Assembly (NCBI GenBank): GCA_019314375.1
Contig: JAFCZJ010000019.1
Coordinates: 1-64,000, forward strand
From: Deltaproteobacteria bacterium
GTDB taxonomy: Bacteria > Myxococcota > B64-G9
Direction of reading: 5' to 3'
DNA: 64,000 nucleotides
The notes under the pieces were generated by a model. The model saw only the letters and a program-made list of their open reading frames with translations. It was not told the origin of the DNA and did no database searches. Positions 1-8,986 of the stretch are shown piece after piece. A program made the position numbers and the translations under genes. Numbering within the stretch: the stretch's first letter is position 1; each line of letters starts with the position of its first letter.

Positions 1-1092
1 AACGATGAGGACGATCCCAACGAACTCCCCTACGAGGAGCGCTGTAGCGCTTTCTATTGCTTTGGCGACATGTGCTCCGAAGTCTGCCAGGTGGATACCG
101 ACTGCCCCGAAGGCATGATCTGCGAAGTGCTACAGTTTTCCGATGTGGATGACACCATCAATGTCTGCATGGGCGACACTTCCTGTGGCAGTCCGGCGGA
201 TTGCCCTGAGGGCGAGGCCTGCCACCCAACCTTGAGCGGCGACGCTCTGGCCGGCTGGTGCCGCGCCAACGAAGGCACGGACCCCGTAGGCACCGAATGC
301 ACCGATGCCGGCGACAGCTGCGAAGTCTTCTGCATGGAGCCCCGCTGCACCGAGTGGTGCACCCTCGACTCCGACTGCCCGAGCAGCATGATCTGCGAAG
401 CGATCAACTTCTGCCTCGCCGAGCCCTGCACTGATCCCAACAACGTGGCCCCCGGTACGATTTGCATCCAAGACGGCGGCTGTGGTGCCCCGACCGACTG
501 CGACGCGGGTTCCAGTTGCTGGCCGACGCTCAACGCCGAAGGCGGCCTCGAAGGCTGGTGTCGTGCCAACGGCGGCCCAGACCCCGTGGGCACTGAATGT
601 ATCGAAGCCGACGACACCTGCGAAGTCTTCTGCATGGAGCCCCTCTGCACCGAGTGGTGCACCCTCGACACCGACTGCCCGGACGCGATGATCTGCGAAA
701 CGATCAACTTCTGCATCGCCGAGCCCTGCACCGATCCCAACAACACGGCCCCGGGCTCGATCTGCATCAAAGACAACAGCTGCGGCGCTCCCGCCGATTG
801 CGAAGCCGGCCTTGCCTGTTGGCCCAACCTGAACGCCGACAACACCCTGTCGGGCTGGTGCCGCGCGGTCGGGGGCTCGGACCCGCTGGGCACGACCTGC
901 GATCTGAACAACGACACCTGCGAGGTGTTCTGCCTCGGTGGCGAGACCGACGGTCTGTGCTCCGAAGTCTGCACCGTGGACGCCGACTGCGACGCCGCTC
1001 AGGACTGTCTGCCGGTGGGTCTGTGCATTGCCGAGCCTTGCACCGATCCCAACAACGTGGTCGAAGTGGACATGTGCATGCCTGCCACATGA
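1..1092 (+). CDS. Cysteine-rich repeat protein, 5' end outside window
   Basis: The frame is open from base 1 and stops at TGA 1090-1092, so the N-terminus (probably a lipoprotein signal, as in the paralogues downstream) is missing. The visible 363 residues begin in the segment ERCSAFYCFGDMCSEVC, which closes the core of the downstream paralogues. Three modules of about 100 residues follow, starting near 184, 481 and 781. Each carries a DC pair, SCWPTL-like, GWCRAN-like, CEVFC, CTEWC, MICE.INFC and EPC-DPNN motifs; the third is divergent. Dense paired cysteines suggest an exported, disulphide-bonded protein. No catalytic motif is visible and the function is unknown. It is closed off from the next gene by a terminator, so it may end an array that extends to the left. 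Confidence 0.85.
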   Translation, partial: NDEDDPNELPYEERCSAFYCFGDMCSEVCQVDTDCPEGMICEVLQFSDVDDTINVCMGDTSCGSPADCPEGEACHPTLSGDALAGWCRANEGTDPVGTECTDAGDSCEVFCMEPRCTEWCTLDSDCPSSMICEAINFCLAEPCTDPNNVAPGTICIQDGGCGAPTDCDAGSSCWPTLNAEGGLEGWCRANGGPDPVGTECIEADDTCEVFCMEPLCTEWCTLDTDCPDAMICETINFCIAEPCTDPNNTAPGSICIKDNSCGAPADCEAGLACWPNLNADNTLSGWCRAVGGSDPLGTTCDLNNDTCEVFCLGGETDGLCSEVCTVDADCDAAQDCLPVGLCIAEPCTDPNNVVEVDMCMPAT

Positions 1093-1128
1093 TGTTCGGC
1101 TGAGACGCACCAAGTAAAGCAGCATCCA

Positions 1129-1158
1129 CGGCGTCCCCTCACGGGGGCTCCGTTTTTT
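1129..1158 (+). terminator. Rho-independent terminator after the first cysteine-rich gene
   Basis: CGGCGTCCCC and GGGGGCTCCG form a GC-rich stem with one mismatch and a G-T wobble around a TCAC loop, followed at once by six T. It lies 37 bp after the stop codon of the upstream gene. The remaining 150 bp before the next start hold no feature I can support, although a promoter for the lipoprotein operon is expected there. Confidence 0.75.
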
Positions 1159-1312
1159 AATGACGACTCAATCCCTCCTTTGAAGCCCAGCCACCCTTGA
1201 AATTTTCCACCGAATCGGTCAGTATGAGCGGTGGGGAAGCACACAGATAAAAGCCACCCGGGAAGCCCGAAATTTCTCCACGATCGAACCGGGCACTACA
1301 TTGGGGCCAAAG

Positions 1313-3532
1313 ATGAAGACCATTCCCCTCACTGGATTGATGATGATCTGCGGCTTTGGGCTGCTTTCGTCCTGCTACAGCGACTGCGGACCGCTGAACA
1401 CCGACTACACCCCCCTTTGTCCCGTGGACAGCTGCGTACCCAACGGCTTTTGCACCATAGAAAATGGTGACGCGTTCTGCATCTGCGATGAACACTACAT
1501 CCAGGGAGAAGGACTTGTCTGCGTCTCAACCGCCACCGCTCAAGTGGGCGAAGCTTGCACCGAGGACTTCGACTGCATCGCCGGCCGTTGCCTGAGGTAC
1601 ACGAGCGACGCCGAGGGCTACTGCACCATCACCGACTGCCTGACCCACGACGAATGCATCAACCACGCCGCGAACGAGACCAACGAGATGTGCTGTGTCG
1701 AGGTCGGTGCCGCCTATTTCATCTGCCTGAAAATCGCAGAGGGCTATGCCTGTGGCGATGGCACCGGCACCTGCGGTGCCTCCTGCACCGGCAGCCTTGA
1801 CTCAGCCTGTAACCCCAAGTTTCCCTGTTTGCGCGCTTCGGATACCGACCCCATGGCCATCTGCTCCCAAATGTGCAGCACCGACGCCGACTGCGTGAAT
1901 TGTGAGTGGAGCGATGGTGATGCATCCATCGCCTGCACCACCATCGCCGGCGGCGACAAGTACTGCCTGATTGGGGCCCTGAGATGCCGCACAGATGCCG
2001 ATTGCTCTGAGGGGGAAACTTGCGGCTACCAGATCGCCGATGCCGATGGGTTTCCGCTTCGCGAATGCGGAGACTGGGGTCTCTTGCCTCCAGGGGCCGA
2101 TTGCGACGGTTCCATTGAGTCACCTTCTTACGAGGAGCGTTGCTCAAGCCTGATCTGCCACCAGAACACATGCAGGGCTATCTGCAGCCTGGACGAGGAT
2201 TGCCCGGAGGACATGATCTGCGAGGACAGACTTTTCTGCATCAAAGATCTGACCTGTGAAGTTGACGAAGACTGCCCCGAGGGCATGATTTGCGTAGAGA
2301 CTCAATTCTCCAATATCGACGACAGCATGTTCCTCTGCATGGAAGACAATGCTTGCGACGGTCCGGCCGACTGCCTCGAGGGCAAAAGCTGCTGGCCGAC
2401 CTTGATCGATGGCAGCTTGTCCGGCTGGTGCCGACCCAACGAAGGCAGGGACCCCGTGGGCACGGTCTGCGACGAAGATGACGACAACTGCGAAGTTTTC
2501 TGCCTGGACACCCGCTGCACCGAATGGTGCAGCCTGAACGAAGACTGCCCCGAAGACATGCGCTGCGGAACCATCGACTTTTGCATCACCGAACCCTGCG
2601 AAACCACAGTCATCTTGATCTTCTTCAGCCTCATACTCGCCGCCTGCCCTGCGGAAGATCCCGCAGAAAAGCCCACCTGCGGCCCAAGCGGCACCTATGT
2701 CGAGGCCGACGGCGGTGCCTATTGCGATTGTGACGATGGATACTGTCAGGGCGAAGGCCCATCCTGCTTCCCTTGCGGCGGCGGACTCCTGGTCGGCGAT
2801 ACTTGCAATGATGACGCCGATTGCATCAACGGCCGATGCCTGAAGTACCCAGACGAGGCCGAAGGCTATTGCACCACCACCAACTGCACCATCGACAGCG
2901 AATGCGTCAACCACTCCTATGACAACCGAGAGATGTGCTGCGTCGAAGTCGACGTCGACTATTTCATCTGCCTGAAAATCGCCGAGGGTTATGAATGCGG
3001 TAACGGCACCGGCACCTGCGGCTCCTCTTGTACCGGCACTGTTGAATCTGCCTGCGATGTGGACCATGCCTGCCTGCGAGGTTCGGACATCCATCCAATG
3101 GCTATTTGCTCGCCTTCCTGCGAGACAGCAGCCGATTGTGCAGCTTGCGAGTGGAGCGTGGATCCGAGCGTGTTCTTCGACTGCTTGGTCATCGCTGGCG
3201 GCAAGAAATTCTGTCTGGTATCTGGGGACCCAGGATGCACCTCCAGCATGGATTGCCTGGGCGATACCTGCACCATCGGTGTCAACGGAGACAGAACCCA
3301 TCTTTTCGGCGAATGCGTCACCTACGGTGCCCTGGCCCCAGGCTCAGCCTGCAACGACGGCGACGATCCCAGCGATCTGGACTTTGATGAACGCTGCAGC
3401 GGTTTGTATTGCCTAGGCGGCATGTGCACCGAGGTCTGCAGGGTCGACACCGATTGTCCCGAGGGCATGAGCTGCCTTGAGTATTCCCCGGAAGAAGTGG
3501 ACGACAGCATCATGGTTTGCAAAGGGGACTGA
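1313..3532 (+). CDS. Cysteine-rich lipoprotein, in-frame fusion of two paralogues
   Basis: ATG 1313 gives a signal peptide ending in the lipobox LLSSC (Cys21); an upstream in-frame TTG at 1301 is less likely. The first half has the family layout: EGF-like N-terminus, GRCL..T.D.EGYCTITDC, MCCVEV....CLKIAEGY.CGDGTGTCG, CEWS, GGDKYCL, then one C-terminal module with SCWPTL, GWCRPN and CTEWC. At the end of that module (CITEPCE, near 2600) the sequence runs straight into TTVILIFFSLILAAC, the signal peptide and lipobox of a second paralogue, whose full core follows to the stop. The mature protein therefore carries an internal hydrophobic segment and a second lipobox Cys (codon 2645-2647). Compared with the junction of the next two genes, about 61 bp are absent. 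This is probably a recombination product; function unknown. Confidence 0.85.
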   Translation: MKTIPLTGLMMICGFGLLSSCYSDCGPLNTDYTPLCPVDSCVPNGFCTIENGDAFCICDEHYIQGEGLVCVSTATAQVGEACTEDFDCIAGRCLRYTSDAEGYCTITDCLTHDECINHAANETNEMCCVEVGAAYFICLKIAEGYACGDGTGTCGASCTGSLDSACNPKFPCLRASDTDPMAICSQMCSTDADCVNCEWSDGDASIACTTIAGGDKYCLIGALRCRTDADCSEGETCGYQIADADGFPLRECGDWGLLPPGADCDGSIESPSYEERCSSLICHQNTCRAICSLDEDCPEDMICEDRLFCIKDLTCEVDEDCPEGMICVETQFSNIDDSMFLCMEDNACDGPADCLEGKSCWPTLIDGSLSGWCRPNEGRDPVGTVCDEDDDNCEVFCLDTRCTEWCSLNEDCPEDMRCGTIDFCITEPCETTVILIFFSLILAACPAEDPAEKPTCGPSGTYVEADGGAYCDCDDGYCQGEGPSCFPCGGGLLVGDTCNDDADCINGRCLKYPDEAEGYCTTTNCTIDSECVNHSYDNREMCCVEVDVDYFICLKIAEGYECGNGTGTCGSSCTGTVESACDVDHACLRGSDIHPMAICSPSCETAADCAACEWSVDPSVFFDCLVIAGGKKFCLVSGDPGCTSSMDCLGDTCTIGVNGDRTHLFGECVTYGALAPGSACNDGDDPSDLDFDERCSGLYCLGGMCTEVCRVDTDCPEGMSCLEYSPEEVDDSIMVCKGD
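2513..2601 (+). repeat. 89-bp exact repeat, copy 1 of 3
   Basis: By eye this 89-bp block is identical to 4644-4732 and 7905-7993. It encodes the end of a C-terminal module (CTEWCSLNEDCPEDMRCG through ITEPC) and ends exactly at the fusion point inside its gene. Confidence 0.85.
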
Positions 3533-3536
3533 GGCG

Positions 3537-4778
3537 ATGATCATGAAACCCATCCTCACTTGGATTGCTTTGGGCCTGATAGTCGGGGCCTGCTCCGAAA
3601 GTGGGGGACTCTGCCCGAAAGGCGCTTGCGAACCCAACGGCGGCTGTGTGGTGGGAAGTAACGGTCCGACTTGCGACTGCAACGAATTCTACATTCCCTG
3701 CCCTGGCCTGATCTGCTGCCCAAAAGAAACTGGAGAACTGGGCGACCCATGCACCGATGATGCGGATTGCTCCTCCGGCCGTTGCTGGAAGGACCCCGGT
3801 GACGCCGAAGGCTATTGCACCACCACCAACTGCACCATCGACAGCGAATGCATCAACCACCTCATCGGTAACAACAGAGAGATGTGCTGCGTCGAGGTGG
3901 ACGAAGATTACCGCCTCTGCCTGAAGATCGCCGAAGGTTATGAATGCGGCGATGGCACGGGCACCTGCGGCACCTCTTGCACCGGCACCGGCGACTCAGC
4001 CTGTGATTTCGGGCACCGCTGCCTGGGCTCTTCGGACACCGACCCAAAAGCCATTTGCTCGACCTCATGCACCACCACCGCCGACTGTGCGGCTTGTGAG
4101 TGGAGCGAAAATCCGGATACGAGCATTGACTGCATCACCATATCAGGCGGCGACAGCTACTGCTGGCTCGACCATGTCGAACGATGCACCACCGGCAGGG
4201 ACTGCCCCGAGGGCTTCACCTGCTCAATCGGCATCAGCGCCGACATGACCGAGCTATTTGGCGAGTGCATGAATGTGGGCACGCTGCCTCCGGGCTCCGA
4301 GTGCAACATCGAAAACGATCTCCATGACCTGCACGAAGAACGCTGTAGCGGCTTTTATTGCCTGGGCGGCAGATGCAGCGAGGTCTGCGTTGTGGACCCC
4401 GACTGCCCCGAAGGCATGCTCTGCGAGGTGCTTCGCTTCTCCGACATCGACGACACCATCAATGTCTGCCTGGGCGACAAAACGTGTGACGATCCAACCG
4501 ACTGCGACCGCGGCGAGAGTTGCCAGCCAACCTTCTTCCGCGACGAGTTGATCGGCTGGTGCAGTGAAAACGCAGGCCGGGATCCCCTGGGCTCGGCCTG
4601 CAACGAGGAAACCGACACCTGCGAGGTCTTCTGCATAGACACTCGCTGCACCGAATGGTGCAGCCTGAACGAAGACTGCCCCGAAGACATGCGCTGCGGA
4701 ACCATCGACTTTTGCATCACCGAACCCTGCGACGATCCCGAGAATATGGCCGCAGCTACGGTCTGCACCGGACCCTGA
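3537..4778 (+). CDS. Cysteine-rich lipoprotein, SESGG type with one C-terminal module
   Basis: The start lies 4 bp after the previous stop. A second in-frame ATG at 3543 is better spaced from the GAGG at 3531 and may be the true start. The signal peptide MIMKPILTWIALGLIVGAC has its lipobox Cys at residue 19; the residue after it is Ser, not Asp, so outer-membrane sorting would be expected by E. coli rules. The core ends with SGFYCLGGRCSEVC and EVLRFSDIDDTINVC, followed by one module (ESCQPTF, GWCSEN, CEVFC, CTEWC) that contains copy 2 of the 89-bp repeat. The closest paralogue in the array is the gene at 10998, which shares ACSES and the N-terminal CPxGACEPNGxCVVGSNGPTCDCN. Function unknown. 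Confidence 0.87.
   Translation: MIMKPILTWIALGLIVGACSESGGLCPKGACEPNGGCVVGSNGPTCDCNEFYIPCPGLICCPKETGELGDPCTDDADCSSGRCWKDPGDAEGYCTTTNCTIDSECINHLIGNNREMCCVEVDEDYRLCLKIAEGYECGDGTGTCGTSCTGTGDSACDFGHRCLGSSDTDPKAICSTSCTTTADCAACEWSENPDTSIDCITISGGDSYCWLDHVERCTTGRDCPEGFTCSIGISADMTELFGECMNVGTLPPGSECNIENDLHDLHEERCSGFYCLGGRCSEVCVVDPDCPEGMLCEVLRFSDIDDTINVCLGDKTCDDPTDCDRGESCQPTFFRDELIGWCSENAGRDPLGSACNEETDTCEVFCIDTRCTEWCSLNEDCPEDMRCGTIDFCITEPCDDPENMAAATVCTGP
4644..4732 (+). repeat. 89-bp exact repeat, copy 2 of 3
   Basis: Identical to 2513-2601 and 7905-7993. Here the module continues normally into DDPENMAAATVCTGP and a stop codon. Confidence 0.85.
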
Positions 4779-4788
4779 GGAGAAGGCG

Positions 4789-5730
4789 ATGAGAACCACA
4801 GTCATCTTGATCTGCCTCGGCCTCATACTCGCCGCCTGCCCTGCGGAAGATCCATCAGAAAAGCCTACCTGCGGCCCAAACGGCACCTATGTCGAGGCCG
4901 ACGGCGGTGCCTATTGCGATTGTGGCGACCCTTGCTCGTACATGCAGGGCGAAGGCTTTACCTGCGTTGCAGTTGGTCAATTGCAGACTGGTCACCTTTG
5001 TACCGAAGACTGCTTTTGCGACTCTGGCCGCTGTCTAGAAAGGCCAGGTGAAGAATATGGCTACTGCACCACCACCAACTGCGTTACCAACAGCGACTGC
5101 GTCAACCACGCCACCGGCGAAACCGCCGAGATGTGCTGCGTCGAGGTGGCCGTGGACTATCGCATCTGCTTGAAGATCGCCGAGGGTTATGAATGCGGTG
5201 ACGGCACCGGCACCTGCGGTGCCTCTTGCACTGGCACCCTGGAATCAGCTTGCGCCCTGGGCTTCCCCTGTTTGTACAGCACCAACACAGACCCCTGGGC
5301 CCAATGCAGCAAACCCTGCGAATCCTACCTGGACTGTCAAGACTGTGTGCTGGATGCGGAACCGGATGCCCGCGCCCTATGCACCACGGTCTCCGGAGGC
5401 GAGAAATTCTGCTTTTTCGATGGAGGTCGTTGCAGTTCCAGTATGGGCTGCTCCAACGGTGACACCTGCAGCATCGGCGTCAGCGCCGACATGACCGATT
5501 TCTTTGGCGAATGCATGAATGTGGGTGCCTTGCCTCCGGGCTCACCCTGCAACGACGAAGATGATCCCACCGAACTCAGCTTCGAAGAACGCTGCAGCGG
5601 ATTCTATTGCTTTGGCGGAAAATGCACCGAGGTCTGCGCCGATGACTCCACCTGCCCCGAAGGAATGAGCTGCATGGAGCATACCTTCGAGCAAGTGGAC
5701 GACAGCATCATGGTTTGCAAGGGGGATTAA
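4789..5730 (+). CDS. Cysteine-rich lipoprotein, short CPAEDP type without C-terminal module
   Basis: ATG 4789 follows GAGGAGAAGG by a few bases. The signal peptide MRTTVILICLGLILAAC has lipobox Cys17 and is followed by PAEDPSEKPTCGPNGTYVEADGGAYCDC. The protein has 313 residues and stops right after the core, at MEHTFEQVDDSIMVCKGD, so it lacks the SCWPTL/CTEWC module. It is the intact counterpart of the second half of the fused gene at 1313-3532 and resembles the gene at 8044. The next gene starts 4 bp downstream, which suggests translational coupling. Confidence 0.87.
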   Translation: MRTTVILICLGLILAACPAEDPSEKPTCGPNGTYVEADGGAYCDCGDPCSYMQGEGFTCVAVGQLQTGHLCTEDCFCDSGRCLERPGEEYGYCTTTNCVTNSDCVNHATGETAEMCCVEVAVDYRICLKIAEGYECGDGTGTCGASCTGTLESACALGFPCLYSTNTDPWAQCSKPCESYLDCQDCVLDAEPDARALCTTVSGGEKFCFFDGGRCSSSMGCSNGDTCSIGVSADMTDFFGECMNVGALPPGSPCNDEDDPTELSFEERCSGFYCFGGKCTEVCADDSTCPEGMSCMEHTFEQVDDSIMVCKGD

Positions 5731-5734
5731 GGGG

Positions 5735-6685
5735 ATGATCATGAAATCTAAATTCTTGTTCTTGCTGGCTCTGCCCTCTCTGCTCTGGGCCTGCTCAACC
5801 AACCAGGACCCATGCCAGGTCGACACCTGCGCCCCCCACGGCACTTGTGTTGCTGAAAACGGAGCACCCAGTTGTGTTTGCGACGAATTCTACCAGCCTG
5901 GCCCGGACCTAAGCTGCATACTCGAAACCGGACTGCTCATGGGGCAACACTGCATCGACGACGCCGACTGCCTTTCCGACAAATGCCAGAAGTACACGGG
6001 CGACCCCGAAGGCTATTGCACCACCACCGACTGCCTGTGGGACGAAGACTGCCGACAACAGGCCCCGCCCGAGCATCAAAGTTGGTGCTGTGTGGAAATT
6101 CACCTCGATACCTTCCTCTGCCTCATGATCGCCGAAGGCTATTCTTGCTCCAGTCCCGCTGGACTCTGCGGCCTCTCCTGCTCCGACAATCCGAACATTT
6201 GCAGCCCAGCATCCCCCTGCATGGGTGACGGCCCCGACGACCCCAAAGCGATCTGCTCCGCCACTTGCGCCACCGACGCCGACTGCTCGGCCTGTGAGTG
6301 GAGTGTGGATCCGGATGCACCCATCGCATGCGTCACCATCTCCGGCAGCGACAAGTACTGCCTGGTTAATCAGGAAGCAGGCTGCACCTCCCACATGGAC
6401 TGCCCCGAGGGTGAGTCCTGCACCATCGGCGTCAGCCCCGACATGACCGATCTCTTTGGCGAGTGCATGAATGTGGGTGCCTTGCCTCCGGGCTCCGAAT
6501 GCAACGACGAAGACGACCCCAACAACCTCAGCTATGAAGAGCGCTGCAGCGGCTTCTATTGCTTTGGCGGCATGTGCTCCGAGGTATGTGTCACAGACAC
6601 CGACTGCCCCGAGGGCATGAGTTGCCTGGAGCATACCTTCGAGCAAGTAGACGACAGCATCATGGTTTGCGTGGGAGGCAGTTGA
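5735..6685 (+). CDS. Cysteine-rich lipoprotein, short CSTNQD type
   Basis: Two in-frame ATGs (5735, 5741) follow AAGGGG; the second has the better spacing. The signal peptide is rich in Leu and Phe (KSKFLFLLALPSLLWAC, Cys20 from the first ATG). The N-terminus QVDTCAPHGTCVAENGAPSCVCDEFYQPGPDL is EGF-like, and the rest follows the common core through EHTFEQVDDSIMVCVGG. In this copy the usual MCCVEVD...CLKIAEGYECGDGTGTCG segment reads WCCVEIHLDTFLCLMIAEGYSCSSPAGLCG. The 5' end, including the ribosome-binding region, is nearly identical to that of the gene at 8987, a sign of recent duplication. Confidence 0.87.
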   Translation: MIMKSKFLFLLALPSLLWACSTNQDPCQVDTCAPHGTCVAENGAPSCVCDEFYQPGPDLSCILETGLLMGQHCIDDADCLSDKCQKYTGDPEGYCTTTDCLWDEDCRQQAPPEHQSWCCVEIHLDTFLCLMIAEGYSCSSPAGLCGLSCSDNPNICSPASPCMGDGPDDPKAICSATCATDADCSACEWSVDPDAPIACVTISGSDKYCLVNQEAGCTSHMDCPEGESCTIGVSPDMTDLFGECMNVGALPPGSECNDEDDPNNLSYEERCSGFYCFGGMCSEVCVTDTDCPEGMSCLEHTFEQVDDSIMVCVGGS

Positions 6686-6686
6686 C

Positions 6687-8033
6687 GTGTTCTTGAAAAA
6701 CAACAAAATCGCTGGATTGATGATGCTCTTCGCCCTGGGCTCGCTCTCGGCATCTTTTGCAGGCTGCGAGCTGACGCACGGCGACGGCTGCCCCATTTGC
6801 TACGAAGACAGCTGCAGACCCAACGGCACCTGCGTCATGGTAAACAGCTGTGCGACCTGCGACTGTGACGAGGGTTACAGGCAAAGCGAAGGCCTAACCT
6901 GCCACCAGGAGCCAATTTTACAAATCGGCGAAGCCTGCACCGACTATTTCGACTGCGCATCCGGTCGCTGTCTCAAATACACGGGCGACACCGAGGGCTA
7001 CTGCACCACAACCGACTGCCTGACTCACGACGAATGCGTCAACCACGCCAGCGGCGAAACCGCCGAGATGTGCTGCGTTGAAGTCGACGCCGCTTATTTC
7101 CTCTGTCTGAAAATCGAAGACGGCTATGCCTGCGGTGACGGCACGGGCACCTGCGGCAGCGCTTGTACCGGCACTGGCTATTCAGCCTGTGACCCCCGTT
7201 TTCCTTGTGTGGGTCAAAGCGACCTCGACCCCCTGGCCGTTTGCTCACGCGGATGCGAAACCGACGATGACTGCGGCGTCTGTCGCGCCCCTCACCTCCC
7301 CGACAATCCATTTTCCTGTGTCGCCATCTCGAGCGGGCATCTGCTCTGCTTGCCGGACCGGGGCCAAACCTGCGTCGACGATGTCGACTGCCCCGATTGG
7401 CAAAACTGCCAGCAGGTTCATTTCCCCCTCCTGGCTGAAGATCCCTGGCTTTGCGTGGACAACACGCTTTGCAAGAGCCCCCCGGACTGCCCCGAGGGCA
7501 TGAGCTGCCAACCGACGGCAAACCCTGAAGATGGGTCGGCAGGAAGCTGCGCCCCAAACGCCGGAGCGGATCCAGTGGGCACGGCCTGCGATGAGGACGA
7601 CGACCACTGCGAAGTCTACTGCTTTATCGGTCTATGTACCGAAGCCTGCAGTCTGGATGAAGACTGCCCGGAACACATGCGCTGCGAGGTGCTGCGGTTT
7701 TCCAATGTCGACGACTACATGACTCTCTGCATGGAAGACCACCGCTGCAATGCCCCGGCCGACTGCCCCGACGGTGAAAGCTGCTGGCCGACTTTGGCCG
7801 ACGAAATTATGGAGGGCTGGTGTCGCGCCATCGAAGGCACGGATCCACTGGGAACAACCTGCGACGAAAACAACGACAGCTGCGAAGTTTTCTGCCTGGA
7901 CACCCGCTGCACCGAATGGTGCAGCCTGAACGAAGACTGCCCCGAAGACATGCGCTGCGGAACCATCGACTTTTGCATCACCGAACCCTGCGACGAGAAC
8001 ATGGCCCCGGGCTCAGTCTGTACCGGCAATTGA
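6687..8033 (+). CDS. Cysteine-rich lipoprotein with two C-terminal modules
   Basis: The start is GTG 6687, one base after the previous stop, with GGGAGGC just upstream. The signal peptide MFLKNNKIAGLMMLFALGSLSASFAGC places the lipobox Cys at residue 27. Instead of the usual CEWS...GGDKYCL stretch it has CGVCRAPHLPDNPFSCVAI, a divergent centre. A weak module (SCQPTANPEDGSAGSC) is followed by a full one (SCWPTLADEIMEGWC, CEVFC, CTEWC) that holds copy 3 of the 89-bp repeat. It shares the N-terminal and first-domain flavour of the first half of the fused gene at 1313. Function unknown. Confidence 0.86.
   Translation: MFLKNNKIAGLMMLFALGSLSASFAGCELTHGDGCPICYEDSCRPNGTCVMVNSCATCDCDEGYRQSEGLTCHQEPILQIGEACTDYFDCASGRCLKYTGDTEGYCTTTDCLTHDECVNHASGETAEMCCVEVDAAYFLCLKIEDGYACGDGTGTCGSACTGTGYSACDPRFPCVGQSDLDPLAVCSRGCETDDDCGVCRAPHLPDNPFSCVAISSGHLLCLPDRGQTCVDDVDCPDWQNCQQVHFPLLAEDPWLCVDNTLCKSPPDCPEGMSCQPTANPEDGSAGSCAPNAGADPVGTACDEDDDHCEVYCFIGLCTEACSLDEDCPEHMRCEVLRFSNVDDYMTLCMEDHRCNAPADCPDGESCWPTLADEIMEGWCRAIEGTDPLGTTCDENNDSCEVFCLDTRCTEWCSLNEDCPEDMRCGTIDFCITEPCDENMAPGSVCTGN
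7905..7993 (+). repeat. 89-bp exact repeat, copy 3 of 3
   Basis: Identical to 2513-2601 and 4644-4732, in a gene whose remaining sequence differs clearly from the other two carriers. Confidence 0.85.
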
Positions 8034-8043
8034 GGAGAGGACC

Positions 8044-8982
8044 ATGAGAGCCGCAGTCATATTAATCTCCTTCGGCCTCATGCTCGCCGGCTGCCCCGCG
8101 GAAAAGCCCGCAGAAAAACCCAACTGCGGCCCCAACGGCACCTATGTCGAGGCCGACGGCGGTGCCTATTGCGAATGTTACGATGGCTTCTGTCAGGGCG
8201 AAGGCCTTGTTTGCATCTCTTGCGACCCCGGGCGCCTGGTCGGCGAATCCTGCGATGATGACGTCGATTGCGTCGATGGCCGTTGCCTGAAGTACCCGGA
8301 CGACACCGAAGGCTATTGCACCACCACCAACTGCGTTAGCGACAGCGACTGCGTCAACCACGCCGCCGGCGAAACCGCCGAGATGTGCTGCGTCGAAGTC
8401 GAAGCCACATATTTCATCTGCATTAAAATCGCCGAGGGTTATGAATGTGGTGACGGCACCGGCACCTGCGGCTCCTCTTGTACAGGCACTGTCGAATCTG
8501 CCTGCGATGTGGACCATACCTGCTTGCGCAGCTCGGACACCAACCCCAGCGCCGCCTGCAGCAGAACCTGCGAAACGTACCATGACTGCACTGGCTGCCT
8601 CTATGAGCACGCCCCGAACATCCCAGCCAAGTGCATTAAGCTTGCCGACGGCCAAGGGTATTGCCTATTTGCCGACCTGGGCTGCTCCTCCACCATGGAC
8701 TGCCCCGAAGGTGAGACCTGCGCCATCGCCATCAACGCCGACCGAACCATCCTATTCGGTGACTGCGTAAACTCGGGTGCCCTGCCTCCGGGTGCCGCCT
8801 GCAACGATGAAGACGATCCCGACGAGCTCGCCTTCGAAAACCGCTGCAGCAGCTTCTATTGCTTCGGCGGCATGTGCTCCGAGGCCTGTGAAGAGCTCTT
8901 AGGCTGCCCCGAAGGCATGAGCTGCCAGGAGCACACCTTCGAGGATGTGGACGACAGCATCATGGTTTGCAAGGGGGACTGA
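8044..8982 (+). CDS. Cysteine-rich lipoprotein, short CPAEKP type
   Basis: ATG 8044 follows GAGGAGAGGACC. The signal peptide MRAAVILISFGLMLAGC (Cys17) is followed by PAEKPAEKPNCGPNGTYVEADGG, making this the third CPAE-type paralogue. Its 312 residues end at HTFEDVDDSIMVCKGD with no C-terminal module. The middle diverges to GCLYEHAPNIPAKCIKLADGQGYC where other members read CEWS...GGDKYC, but the cysteines are kept. It is followed by a CSTDQ-type gene, repeating the order seen at 4789-6685. Confidence 0.87.
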   Translation: MRAAVILISFGLMLAGCPAEKPAEKPNCGPNGTYVEADGGAYCECYDGFCQGEGLVCISCDPGRLVGESCDDDVDCVDGRCLKYPDDTEGYCTTTNCVSDSDCVNHAAGETAEMCCVEVEATYFICIKIAEGYECGDGTGTCGSSCTGTVESACDVDHTCLRSSDTNPSAACSRTCETYHDCTGCLYEHAPNIPAKCIKLADGQGYCLFADLGCSSTMDCPEGETCAIAINADRTILFGDCVNSGALPPGAACNDEDDPDELAFENRCSSFYCFGGMCSEACEELLGCPEGMSCQEHTFEDVDDSIMVCKGD

Positions 8983-8986
8983 GGGG

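Noticed and set aside
130-1125. Long minus-strand frame opposite the first cysteine-rich gene
   Set aside because: It mirrors the repeated modules on the plus strand and has no signal peptide, ribosome-binding site or recognisable domain.
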